A stretch of 64,000 nt of DNA from VAZQ01 sp034669045 (GTDB lineage Bacteria; Pseudomonadota; Alphaproteobacteria; Rhizobiales; Xanthobacteraceae). Made by a program: the position numbers and the translations under genes. The stretch covers positions 1 to 64,000 of the forward strand of contig JAXDOD010000028.1 in NCBI GenBank assembly GCA_034669045.1. The letters run 5' to 3'. A model generated the notes under the pieces. It did no database searches and had not been told where the DNA came from. It saw only the letters and a list, made by a program, of their open reading frames with translations. Positions 56,462 through 64,000 of this stretch are shown here, piece after piece (within the stretch, counting starts at the first letter, position 1; each line of letters begins with the position of its first letter).

Positions 56462-58633
56462 CTATGCCTTCCTCAAATCGTGGTTCTTCAGCGGCAGCGA
56501 GCGCACGCGCTTGCCGCTCGCCGCGAAAATCGCGTTGCAGAGCGCCGGCGCCACCACCGACACCACGGGCTCGCCGCAGCCGCCCCAGAAACCGCCGCTC
56601 GGCATCAGCACGGTCTCCACCTTCGGCATGTCCGCGATGCGGAGCATCGGGTAGTCGTGGAAGTTCGATTGCTCCACGCGCCCGTCCCTGATGGTGATCT
56701 CGCCGTAGAGCGCGGCGGTGAGAGCAAAAACCACCGAGCTTTCGGCCTGCATCGCGACCGTCATCGGGTTGACCACGTGGCCGGGATCGAGCGCCACCAC
56801 GATGCGGTGCATCCGCACCTCGCCGGCGCCCCCGAGCGACGCCTCGACGACGCCGGCCACGTAGGTGCCATAGGCTTCTTCGAGCGCGATGCCGCGGTAC
56901 ACGCCCGGCGGCAGCGGCTTGCCCCATCCGGCTTGCTTGGCCGCGGCGTCCAGCACGGCGATGAATTTCTCCGCATGCTTGTGCCTGCCGAGCATCCGGC
57001 GGCGGTAGTCGTAGGGGTCCGCGCCCGCCGCGTGCGCCAGCTCGTCGACGAAGCTTTCCTTGAAGAAGCAGTTCTGGGAGTGATTCACGCAACGCCAGAA
57101 TCCGACCGGCACGTGGGTGTTCCGCATCGCGTAGTCGGCGAGATAGTTGGGCACGTCGTAGGGCATGTCGTCGAGGAAGCCCTCCTGGAAATGCGTGTCC
57201 AGTCCGTTCGCGACGGCGAGCGGCGTGAGCGTGCCGCGGATCGAGTTGCCGGTCATGCGCACGTGCCATGCGAGCGGCATGCCGGAGGCGTCGAGCCCCG
57301 CGACCATGCGGGTCATCGCGACCGGCCGGTAGTAGTCGTGGCGCATGTCCTCTTCGCGCGTCCAGATCGTCTTGACCGGCTGGCCGATCTCCTTGGCGAT
57401 CAGCACCGCAGGCGGGATGAAGTCCTGCACGGCCCCGCGCCGGCCGAAGCCGCCGCCGAGCATCGTCTTGTGCACGATCACGTTGCGCGTCGGCACGCCC
57501 GCCGCCTGCGCCGCCGCGGCCAGCGCCGCCTCGCCGTTCTGGGTCGAGACCCAGATCTCGACCCGGCCGCCGGTGACATGCGCGGTGCAGTTCTGCGGCT
57601 CCATGGTGGCGTGGCCGAGGAACGGCACGGAATACTCGGCTTCGATGCGCTTTGCCGCCTTGGCGAGGCCATCCGCGACGTTGCCGTCCCGGCGGCCGGC
57701 GCCGGCCTCGGCGGCATCGAGCCCGGTGCGCAGGAAGTCTTTGATGGTGTCGCTCGAGATCTTGCCGTTGCCGCCGTCGTCCCAGGTGACGCCGAGCGCC
57801 TCGACCGCCTGTTTCGCCTGCCACCAGCTCTCCGCGACCACCGCGACCGCGTCCTTGAGCTTCACGACCTTGCGGACGCCCTTCATGCCGGCGAGCCTGC
57901 TGTCGTCGACCGCCTTGAGCGTGCCCTTGAATACCGGGCTCTGGATCAGCGCCGCGTGCAACATGTCGGGCAGCCGCACGTCGATGCCGTAGACGGTCTT
58001 GCCCTGCACCTTGTCGATGATCTCCAGGCGCCTTGTGGGCTTGCCGACGATGGTCCAGTCCCTGGGGTCCTTGAGCGTGACGGTTGCCGGCGGCGCAATG
58101 CGCGCGGCGGCTTCCGCAACCGTGCCGTAGCTCAGCGTGCGTCCGCTCGGCGCATGCGTGATCACGCTCTTGCGCGCGCGGCACTCGGCGGCCGGGACCT
58201 GCCATGCCGCGGCGGCGGCCGCGACCAGCATCTCGCGCGCGGTGGCGCCGGCCTTGCGCAGCAATTCGTGCGACGAGCGGATCGCGCGGCTGCCGCCGGT
58301 CGACATGTCGCCGAAGACGCGGTTGCGGGCGAGGTTCTCGTGCGGGTCGGCGAACTCCGCGGTCACCTTGGCCCAGTCGCATTCGAGCTCTTCGGCGACC
58401 AGCATGGCGAGCGCGGTGAAGCTGCCCTGTCCCATTTCCGATTTGGCGATGCGCACGACGACGGTATCGTCGCCCCGGATCACCACCCAGGCCGTGACTT
58501 CGGCGGCGCCGTCGCCGGAGGCATGCGCGGCTTGCGCGCCGAAGGGAATTTCGAAGCCGAGGGCAAGCGCGCCGCCGGCCGCGGCGACGCTGGCGAGAAA
58601 AGAACGGCGGTTGATCTGCGAACGATCATTCAT
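56462..58633 (-). CDS. iorB: Molybdenum hydroxylase large subunit, IorB type (first copy)
   Basis: A 723-aa xanthine-oxidase-family catalytic subunit of the isoquinoline 1-oxidoreductase beta group. These carry Mo-cytosine dinucleotide and oxidise N-heteroaromatics or aldehydes in the periplasm. The Tat signal NRRSFLASVAAAGGALALG fits. Conserved blocks include KSEMGQGSFTALAMLVAEEL, DMSTGGSRAIRSSHELLR, HATMEPQNCTAHV, TMLGGGFGRRGAVQDF, GFWRCVNHSQNCFF and the catalytic-Glu region GGFWGGCGEPVVSV. Residues that bind Mo-pterin are normal. It is followed on the same strand by nothing related; a paralogue and a 2Fe-2S subunit lie upstream. Confidence 0.9.
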   Translation of the reverse strand: MNDRSQINRRSFLASVAAAGGALALGFEIPFGAQAAHASGDGAAEVTAWVVIRGDDTVVVRIAKSEMGQGSFTALAMLVAEELECDWAKVTAEFADPHENLARNRVFGDMSTGGSRAIRSSHELLRKAGATAREMLVAAAAAAWQVPAAECRARKSVITHAPSGRTLSYGTVAEAAARIAPPATVTLKDPRDWTIVGKPTRRLEIIDKVQGKTVYGIDVRLPDMLHAALIQSPVFKGTLKAVDDSRLAGMKGVRKVVKLKDAVAVVAESWWQAKQAVEALGVTWDDGGNGKISSDTIKDFLRTGLDAAEAGAGRRDGNVADGLAKAAKRIEAEYSVPFLGHATMEPQNCTAHVTGGRVEIWVSTQNGEAALAAAAQAAGVPTRNVIVHKTMLGGGFGRRGAVQDFIPPAVLIAKEIGQPVKTIWTREEDMRHDYYRPVAMTRMVAGLDASGMPLAWHVRMTGNSIRGTLTPLAVANGLDTHFQEGFLDDMPYDVPNYLADYAMRNTHVPVGFWRCVNHSQNCFFKESFVDELAHAAGADPYDYRRRMLGRHKHAEKFIAVLDAAAKQAGWGKPLPPGVYRGIALEEAYGTYVAGVVEASLGGAGEVRMHRIVVALDPGHVVNPMTVAMQAESSVVFALTAALYGEITIRDGRVEQSNFHDYPMLRIADMPKVETVLMPSGGFWGGCGEPVVSVVAPALCNAIFAASGKRVRSLPLKNHDLRKA

Positions 58634-58753
58634 GGGGCTGCAAGTCTATTTCAAAAGCCCGTGTCGAATCATCGCTGCGCGCCACGGCGATTTCGTGACC
58701 TTGTGCCCAAAGCGAGAGCGGCGGCCTGTCAGGGCCGCCGCTCGTTCTTGGGA

Positions 58754-60925
58754 CTAGGCTGTGCGGATGTCGTGGTTCTTCAGCGGGAACGAGCGGATGC
58801 GCTTTCCGGTCGCCGCGAAGAACGCGTTGAGCACCGCCGGTGCCGCCACCGCGATAGTCGGCTCGCCGACGCCGCCCCAGAACCCGCCGGAGGGCATCAC
58901 GGTGGTTTCCACATGCGGCTGCTCGCGGATGCGCATCATCTCATAGGTGTCGAAGTTCTTCTGCTCAATGGCGCCGTCCTTGATCGTGCACTCGCCGTAG
59001 AGCAGCGCGGTCAGGCCGTAGATGAACGAGCCCGAAACCTGCCGCTCGATCTGCGCCGGATTGACCGCCGTGCCCGGATCGGTCGCCGCGAAGATGCGGT
59101 GGATCTTGATCCGGTTGCCGCCCTCGACCGAGATCTCGGCGCAGGCCGCCACGTAGCTGCCATAGCCCATGAACTGGGCGAGGCCGCGGTGCACGCCCGG
59201 CGCGGCCGGCTTGCCCCAGCCGCCCATCTCCGCGACCTTCCGCAGCACGGCCGCGTGCTTGGGCTTGAGCATCTTGAGCCGGAACGCAAGCGGGTCCTGC
59301 TTGAGCTCATGCGCCAGCTCGTCGATGAACGACTCGACGTAGACAGCGTTGGGATTGACGTTGACGCCGCGCCAGAAACCGGCCTGCAGGTGGTTGTTGC
59401 GCATCGCATGGTCGATCAGGATGTTCGGGATGTTGTAGCCGAAATTGCCTTCCGGCGAGCTCGGCGTCAGGCCTTGGAACACCGCGGGGTCCATGCCGTT
59501 TTCAAGCCGGTCGGGAGCCAGCGAGGCAAGGATCGACTGGCCGGAAATGCGCATTTGCCAGCCGACAATGTTGCCGTCGGCATCGACGCCGGCGGACATC
59601 TTGCATTGCGTCGTCGGATGGACTTGGCAATGCGTCATGTCCTCTTCGCGCGTCCAGATCAGCTTCACCGGGACGTTCGGCATCTGCTGGGCGATCATGG
59701 CGACCTGGCTGACATAGTCGGCCCGGCCGCGGCGGCCGAACCCGCCGCCGAGATGCACCTTGTGGAAGTCGCATTTCGCGATCGGCACGCCGGAGGCTTC
59801 CGAAGCGGCTGCGAGCGCGGCCTCCGCGTTCTGCGACGGTCCCCACACGTCGAGCTTGTCGCCGGTGTAGAGCGCGGTCGCGTTCATCGGCTCCATGGTG
59901 GCGTGGTGCAGGTTGGGATAGCTGTAGACCGCCTCGAACTTCCTCGCCGCGCCGGCGATCGCCGCCTTGGCATCGCCGGTCTTGTTGCCGACGAAGGCCT
60001 GCTCGGCATCGAGGCCTTCTTTGAGCACCAGCGCGAAGGTCGCGGTCGAGACCTTGGAGTTCGGAGTGTCCTCGTAGACGATCGGCAGCGCGTCCATGGC
60101 GGTCTTGGCGTGCCAGAACGTATCGGCGATGACGGCGACGGCGCTGTCGCCGACCGGCACCACCTTCTTGACGCCGGCCATGCCCTGGACTTTCGCCGCG
60201 TCGAAGCTCTTGACCTTGGCGCCGCGCACCGGAGCGTCCTTGATGGTGGCGACCAGCATGTTCGCCATCTTGATGTCGATGCCGTAGGTCAGCTTGCCGG
60301 TGAGCTTGTCGAGGGTGTCGAGCCGTTTGAGCGGCTTGCCCGCGATGGTCCAGTCCTTCACGTCCTTGAGCGTCACCTCCTTCGGCGGCTCGAGCTTGGC
60401 GGCGGCCTCGGCCACCTTGCCGTAGGTGGTCGTGCGGCCCGACGCCTTGTGCGTGATCACGCCGCCGGTGACGCTGCACTCGGCGGCCGGGACCTTCCAC
60501 TCGTTGGCGGCGGCCTGGATCAGCATTTCGCGCGCCGCCGCGCCGCCCTTGCGGACGTATTCATGCGAGGCGCGGATGCCGCGGCTGCCGCCGGTCGACA
60601 TGTCGCCCCAGACCCGCTTGCGCGACAGATTGGTGCCCGCCGACGGGAATTCGGTCTTCACCTTCGACCAGTCGCACTGGAGCTCTTCGGCCACGAGCTG
60701 GGCGAGGCCGGTTTCGGTGCCCTGGCCCATCTCGGAACGGGCGATGCGGATGACGACCGTCTCGTCGGGGCGGATCACGATCCAGGCGTTGACCTCGGGC
60801 GAGCCGTCGGCGGCGCGCACCACCGTGGGCCCGAACGGCAGGTTGAATCCGAGCGCGAAGCCGCCGCCGACCGCGGCGGCGCCGGCGACGAAGGAGCGGC
60901 GATTGATCTTCGGGACAAAGTTCAT
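58754..60925 (-). CDS. iorB: Molybdenum hydroxylase large subunit, IorB type (second copy)
   Basis: A 723-aa paralogue of the gene at 56462, with the same length and block order: Tat signal NRRSFVAGAAAVGGGFALG, RSEMGQGTETGLAQLVAEEL, DMSTGGSRGIRASHEYVR, HATMEPMNATALY, VHLGGGFGRRGRADYV, GFWRGVNVNPNAVY and GGFWGGVGEPTIAV. It starts 14 bases downstream of the IorA-type gene, so these two form the enzyme pair. The first copy, 120 bases further on, may be an alternative large subunit that shares the same 2Fe-2S subunit. Substrate specificity cannot be read from the sequence. Confidence 0.9.
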   Translation of the reverse strand: MNFVPKINRRSFVAGAAAVGGGFALGFNLPFGPTVVRAADGSPEVNAWIVIRPDETVVIRIARSEMGQGTETGLAQLVAEELQCDWSKVKTEFPSAGTNLSRKRVWGDMSTGGSRGIRASHEYVRKGGAAAREMLIQAAANEWKVPAAECSVTGGVITHKASGRTTTYGKVAEAAAKLEPPKEVTLKDVKDWTIAGKPLKRLDTLDKLTGKLTYGIDIKMANMLVATIKDAPVRGAKVKSFDAAKVQGMAGVKKVVPVGDSAVAVIADTFWHAKTAMDALPIVYEDTPNSKVSTATFALVLKEGLDAEQAFVGNKTGDAKAAIAGAARKFEAVYSYPNLHHATMEPMNATALYTGDKLDVWGPSQNAEAALAAASEASGVPIAKCDFHKVHLGGGFGRRGRADYVSQVAMIAQQMPNVPVKLIWTREEDMTHCQVHPTTQCKMSAGVDADGNIVGWQMRISGQSILASLAPDRLENGMDPAVFQGLTPSSPEGNFGYNIPNILIDHAMRNNHLQAGFWRGVNVNPNAVYVESFIDELAHELKQDPLAFRLKMLKPKHAAVLRKVAEMGGWGKPAAPGVHRGLAQFMGYGSYVAACAEISVEGGNRIKIHRIFAATDPGTAVNPAQIERQVSGSFIYGLTALLYGECTIKDGAIEQKNFDTYEMMRIREQPHVETTVMPSGGFWGGVGEPTIAVAAPAVLNAFFAATGKRIRSFPLKNHDIRTA

Positions 60926-60939
60926 GGCTGCCTCCCGGT

Positions 60940-61389
60940 TCACGCGTCCGCCGCAGCGTGGATCGCCGCGCGGACTTGTTGATAGGTGCCGCAGCGGCAG
61001 ATGTTGGTCAGCGCGCTGTTGATGTCGGCATCGGTCGGCTTCGGCTTGTCCTTGAGCAGCGCGGTCACCGCCATGATCATGCCGGCCTGGCAGTAGCCGC
61101 ATTGCGGCACGTCGTGATCGAGCCAGGCCTTCTGCACCTTGGTGAGCACGCCGTTGACGGCCAGGCCCTCGATGGTGGTGATCTGCTTGCCGGTGACCGC
61201 GCTCACGGGCACCGAGCAGGAGCGCACCGCGGCTCCGTCCACATGCACGGTGCAGGCGCCGCATTGCGCGATGCCGCAGCCGTACTTGGTCCCGGTGAGG
61301 CCGACATTGTCGCGCAACGCCCATAGCAGCGGCGTATCGGGTTCCACGTCGACATTATGAGATTGGCCGTTGATATTGAGAGTTGGCAT
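60940..61389 (-). CDS. iorA: 2Fe-2S subunit of a molybdenum hydroxylase, IorA type
   Basis: A 149-aa two-cluster iron-sulfur protein. The plant-type ferredoxin cluster is KYGCGIAQCGACTVHVDG with the fourth Cys in AVRSCSVPV. The second cluster uses QCGYCQAGMIM and NICRCGTYQQV. Size and order match IorA/CoxS. The ATG at 61389 was chosen because GGGAGG lies 7-8 bases upstream; the ATG at 61395 directly abuts that site. It is the first gene of the IorAB operon and passes electrons from the Mo centre, usually to a periplasmic cytochrome c. Confidence 0.92.
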   Translation of the reverse strand: MPTLNINGQSHNVDVEPDTPLLWALRDNVGLTGTKYGCGIAQCGACTVHVDGAAVRSCSVPVSAVTGKQITTIEGLAVNGVLTKVQKAWLDHDVPQCGYCQAGMIMAVTALLKDKPKPTDADINSALTNICRCGTYQQVRAAIHAAADA

Positions 61390-61801
61390 TCGCATCCTCC
61401 CTCTGCCGTGGAGATTGGGTTGTCCGCTTGCGGGCGCGGCAGGGTGGGACAAGGAGCCGCGTGCTGGCGCGACGATAGCTTGTTCTCATTCCAATGAGAA
61501 TGCGAAAACGCGACCACCCGGTGTGCGGCGGCCGCACTCCCGCCCGGCCAGCGTCGTAAAATAACGTGTTTTATCAATGGCTTATTGCTCGCGCAGCGGC
61601 TGATGCGACGTCCGTCCGTGGGACGGCTGAACCGCCGGGCGTTCACAAAGCCGCGACCATCGAGGCGCCGCGGCTTGCCACACAATCCGCTGCCTTCGTG
61701 TAAAATTGCGCTGACGCGCGTGCGCGCGATCAGCTATTGAGACACACGCCGCCACTGCCAAGCAGACCGCGCGCAAGCCGGCAAGCGACCGGGAGGAAAC
61801 C
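61390..61801. other. Divergent intergenic region, nothing confident
   Basis: About 410 bases between the starts of iorA (leftward) and an ABC transporter receptor gene (rightward), so promoters for both should be here. A small GC hairpin (GTCCGTCCGTGGGACGG, 61611-61627) was seen. An AT-richer stretch lies at 61555-61590. No operator was recognised. Confidence 0.45.
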
Positions 61802-62833
61802 ATGGCAAAACCGACATGGACAGCAGCATTCGCTTTCGCCGCCTCGCTGGCCGGGAGCGCGGCTCACGCCGCCGACGCCGCCTTGATCGAGGCGGCCAGG
61901 AAGGAAGGCGAGGTGACCTGGTACTCGACCCAGATCATCAGCCAGCTCGTGCGGCCGGTGGCGGCCGCCTTCGAGAAGAAATATCCGGGCGTGAAAGTGC
62001 GCGCGACCCGCGCCAATGCCAGCGAGGTCGCGGTCAAGATCCTCAACGAGAGCCGTGCCGGGCGCACGCAATCCGACGTGTTCGACGGCACCACGACCGT
62101 GGTGACGCTCAAGAAGGAAGGCTACGTGCTGCAATGGCTGCCCGAGGCCGCCAAGGAATATCCGCCCGAGCTGCAGGACCCCCAGGGCTACTGGATCGCC
62201 AACAATCTCTTCATCATCACGCCCGGCTACAACACCAGCCTCGTTCCGAAGGGGACGGAGCCGAAGACCTATGCCGACCTGCTCAACCCGAAATGGCGCG
62301 GCAAGATGGCCTGGAACGGCTTCCCGACGAGTTCCGGAGTCGGCGGCTTCGTCGGCACCGTGCTGACCGACATGGGCGTGGAGAAGGGCCGCGCCTATCT
62401 GCGCGAGCTCGCCAAACAGAACATCGCCCCGTTGCGGGGCTCGGCGCGTGAAGTCCTCGACCAGGCGATCGCGGGCGAATACGCGATCGCGCTGCAGATC
62501 TTCAACCATCACGCGGTGATCAGCAAGAAGAAGGGCGCGCCGGTCGATTGGATCAAGATGGAGCCTGCGACCGGAACGCTGTCGGTGCTCTCGGTGCACA
62601 AGAACGCGCCCCACCCGAACGCCGCCAAGCTCCTGGCCGATTTCATCATCTCGAAGGAGGGCCAGCAGGTCTTCCGCGACGCCGACTACATCACCTCGCA
62701 TCCCGACATCCCCGCGCTCGAGCCGACGCTCAAGCCCAAGGAAGGCGGATTCCGCGTGCAGTTCTTCACGCCCGAGCAGACCGAGGAGCAGATGGCCGAA
62801 TGGAAGAAGGTGTCCGACGAGTTCTTCCGCTAA
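61802..62833 (+). CDS. Iron(III)-type ABC transporter substrate-binding protein
   Basis: A 343-aa periplasmic binding protein of the ferric/Fbp-like family (type II fold). The signal peptide is FAFAASLAGSAAHA. Mature features: GEVTWYSTQIISQLVRPVAA near the start, SDVFDGTTTVVTLKKEGYVL, YADLLNPKWRGKMAWNGFP and the SHPDIPALEP region. Tyr residues that bind ferric ion in FbpA are not clearly paired here, so the ligand may be another compound, as for many relatives in rhizobia. A GGGAGG-like site (61791-61796) precedes the ATG. The matching permease begins at 63514, but a Uma2-type gene on the other strand lies between. Confidence 0.88.
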   Translation: MAKPTWTAAFAFAASLAGSAAHAADAALIEAARKEGEVTWYSTQIISQLVRPVAAAFEKKYPGVKVRATRANASEVAVKILNESRAGRTQSDVFDGTTTVVTLKKEGYVLQWLPEAAKEYPPELQDPQGYWIANNLFIITPGYNTSLVPKGTEPKTYADLLNPKWRGKMAWNGFPTSSGVGGFVGTVLTDMGVEKGRAYLRELAKQNIAPLRGSAREVLDQAIAGEYAIALQIFNHHAVISKKKGAPVDWIKMEPATGTLSVLSVHKNAPHPNAAKLLADFIISKEGQQVFRDADYITSHPDIPALEPTLKPKEGGFRVQFFTPEQTEEQMAEWKKVSDEFFR

Positions 62834-62857
62834 CAGCGAGCAGGGATAGCGCGGTCG

Positions 62858-63415
62858 TCAGGACATCCCGCCGTAGACATCGCCCATCGCCAGCTCCAGT
62901 CCGGGCGGGTCGAGCCTGATGACGCCCGCATGCACGATGCTGGTGAGGATCGAATCGTCGTCCCGCCGCCCATGGTGAATAATCGCGGGCTTATCTGGAT
63001 CGACGATCAGATAATGCATCACGCTCGGAACACGGAAGTAACCGGCGAGCTTGCGCGACGCATCGATGTGTTGCGACGACGGCGATAGAACTTCGACCAC
63101 AATGATCGGATCAGGCACCAGGAGCGACGAAGCCGGCAGCTTCGGTCCGCAGTAGACCAGCGCATCGGGCTCATGCGCCGTCGTCTCGTCGATGCGCACC
63201 GTCATGCCGTCAGGCATCACATGGCAAGGCAACCGACGGGCACGAACGGAAGCGACGAAAGCCATGTGGATGGCGAGCTTGATTTCCGCGTGAACGGCTC
63301 GTTCCGGCGTCATCGCATAGACGATGCCCTCGTAAAGCTCGTAGCGCCCAGGCCGGCCTTCGGCCCAGGCCAGGTACTCGTCGACGGTCAGGCGTGTTTT
63401 CGTCAATGCGCTCAT
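62858..63415 (-). CDS. Uma2 family (DUF820) restriction-endonuclease-like protein
   Basis: A 185-aa protein of the Uma2/DUF820 family, with the PD-(D/E)xK nuclease fold. Visible signature parts: MTVDEYLAWAEGRPGRYELYEG type start (LTVDEYLAWAE), YCGPKLPASSLLVPDPIIVVEVLSP with the acidic D and E residues, and SRKLAGYFRVPSVMHYLIVDP with Lys. These genes are abundant in cyanobacteria and scattered in rhizobia, often beside mobile DNA, with no established role. It is inserted in opposite orientation between two genes of one ABC transporter, which suggests late arrival. Confidence 0.88.
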   Translation of the reverse strand: MSALTKTRLTVDEYLAWAEGRPGRYELYEGIVYAMTPERAVHAEIKLAIHMAFVASVRARRLPCHVMPDGMTVRIDETTAHEPDALVYCGPKLPASSLLVPDPIIVVEVLSPSSQHIDASRKLAGYFRVPSVMHYLIVDPDKPAIIHHGRRDDDSILTSIVHAGVIRLDPPGLELAMGDVYGGMS

Positions 63416-63513
63416 GCCCGGATCATAGCAACACGTGGTAGAGGCGGCAAATTACCGCTGGCCGATCGCCCCGCTTGCCTGCACAATGCGATCAAACTTC
63501 GGGGAGGAGCGCG

Positions 63514-64000
63514 GTGAGCACGTCCGCTGACGTGGCGAACGTCCGGACTGCCGGCGAGCGTGCCTTGCCGGCAGGCGCGCTTGCGCCGCCGCATTGGTCG
63601 TGGCTCGCCTCGCACCAGACCACCTGGCTGGCGGCGCTGCTGGTCGTCATCTTCTGCGCACTGGTGGTGCCGCCGTTCCTGTTCCTCATCCAGGGCAGCC
63701 TGACGATTGCCGGGCCCACGTTCGACACCTCGGAATGGGGCTTGGGAAATTTCGCGACCGTCGTGCGCAATCGGCATTTCGTCGAGACCAGCATCAATTC
63801 GCTGGTCTTCGCGGCCGCCAGCGCCGCGGTCGCGCTCCTGATCGGCTGGGTGACGGCCTGGATCGTCGAGCGCACCAACACGCCGTTCAAAGGGCTGGCC
63901 TATGTCACCGCGATCATCTCGCTCGGCACGCCCTACATCCTTTACGTGACCGCGTGGCTGCTGTTCTTCGGCAAGGCCGGCCCGGTCAACCACCTCTATC
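63514..64000 (+). CDS. ABC transporter permease, iron(III)/Fbp type (5' part)
   Basis: The first 162 codons of a membrane permease; the gene runs past the window end. The start is GTG at 63514 with GGGGAGG 6 bases upstream. After a 35-residue cytoplasmic lead, transmembrane segments appear: WLAALLVVIFCALVVPPFLFL, then SLVFAAASAAVALLIGWVTAW and AYVTAIISLGTPYILYVTAW. The NFATVVRN and ETSINSL spacing before the second helix is usual for FbpB/ThiP-like permeases. It would pair with the binding protein at 61802. No ATPase gene is in view yet. Confidence 0.85.
   Translation, partial: MSTSADVANVRTAGERALPAGALAPPHWSWLASHQTTWLAALLVVIFCALVVPPFLFLIQGSLTIAGPTFDTSEWGLGNFATVVRNRHFVETSINSLVFAAASAAVALLIGWVTAWIVERTNTPFKGLAYVTAIISLGTPYILYVTAWLLFFGKAGPVNHLY

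Noticed and set aside
56480..60982. 1500-codon plus-strand open frame opposite the IorB genes
   Set aside because: It is a GC-driven mirror of two clear molybdenum hydroxylase genes; the His/Arg/Asp-rich sequence is characteristic of antisense frames.

Overview
The window is GC-rich and densely coded. Its gene content points to an alphaproteobacterium of the Bradyrhizobium/Rhodopseudomonas/Xanthobacteraceae kind (Hyphomicrobiales). The evidence is a crtE-type prenyl diphosphate synthase, HWE-family kinases, two copies of a 'GTAGGGTGGGCAAAG...CCCACCCTAC' palindrome, 'GTAGCCCGGATG' type palindromes, Bug/TctC orphan receptors, IorAB-type molybdenum hydroxylases and a small sox cluster. The taxon is an inference from recognition; no database was searched.

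Layout. (1) 1-1.3 kb is a graveyard of mobile DNA: the 3' end of a group II intron (domains V and VI can be folded by hand), a multiply frameshifted istB of an IS21-type element, and a possible integrase scrap. (2) 1.35-18.2 kb is an accessory island and the most unusual part. A prenyl diphosphate synthase gene is followed by a tightly overlapping plus-strand operon: an unknown protein, a 57-aa protein, a glycine-rich PGRS-like protein, a possible ABBA/DMATS-type prenyltransferase, a 2682-aa SpvB/RHS giant protein with a C-terminal HEGFH motif, two small proteins, a class II terpene-cyclase-like protein with a DADD motif, a PhyH dioxygenase and a cytochrome P450. A convergent methyltransferase and a second PhyH gene close the island. 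An RHS/Tc-like protein translationally coupled to a terpenoid-type tailoring set is the best candidate for an undescribed system. (3) 18.5-21 kb holds a frameshifted beta-helix exoprotein, a small zinc-ribbon-like protein and an alpha/beta hydrolase. (4) 21.3-35 kb is a complete alternative chemosensory cluster: cheC, a soluble MCP with two signalling tips, a triple CheW, cheB, a HEAT protein, cheR, a receiver, cheA, a STAS-like protein, a receiver, cheC and a hybrid kinase. (5) 35.2-40 kb carries stress and signalling genes: a Mn-catalase fused to a DUF892 domain, an HWE kinase with its receiver, a HAD phosphatase, a 31-aa membrane microprotein and a SemiSWEET. (6) 40.5-45 kb is a mannose unit: manA, a GT4-type glycosyltransferase fusion and a GH130 phosphorylase. 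(7) 45.4-52.3 kb is an aromatic-degradation type region: two TctC receptors, an amidohydrolase-2, a Rieske protein, an FAH-family hydrolase and an extradiol (VOC) dioxygenase. It also holds intergenic palindromes and one parS-like site. (8) 52.5-56.3 kb is a soxAZYX cluster with a flavocytochrome c pair and no soxB or soxCD. (9) 56.5-61.4 kb has two tandem IorB-type molybdenum hydroxylase large subunits and one IorA-type 2Fe-2S subunit. (10) 61.8-64 kb starts an ABC transporter of the ferric-iron type, interrupted by a Uma2-family gene; the permease runs off the end.

The chemosensory cluster, sox cluster and catabolic genes read as ordinary chromosome of such a bacterium. The first 18 kb has the features of an acquired island beside dead mobile elements. 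Most starts were chosen from Shine-Dalgarno matches and overlaps; where these conflict, the entry says so.
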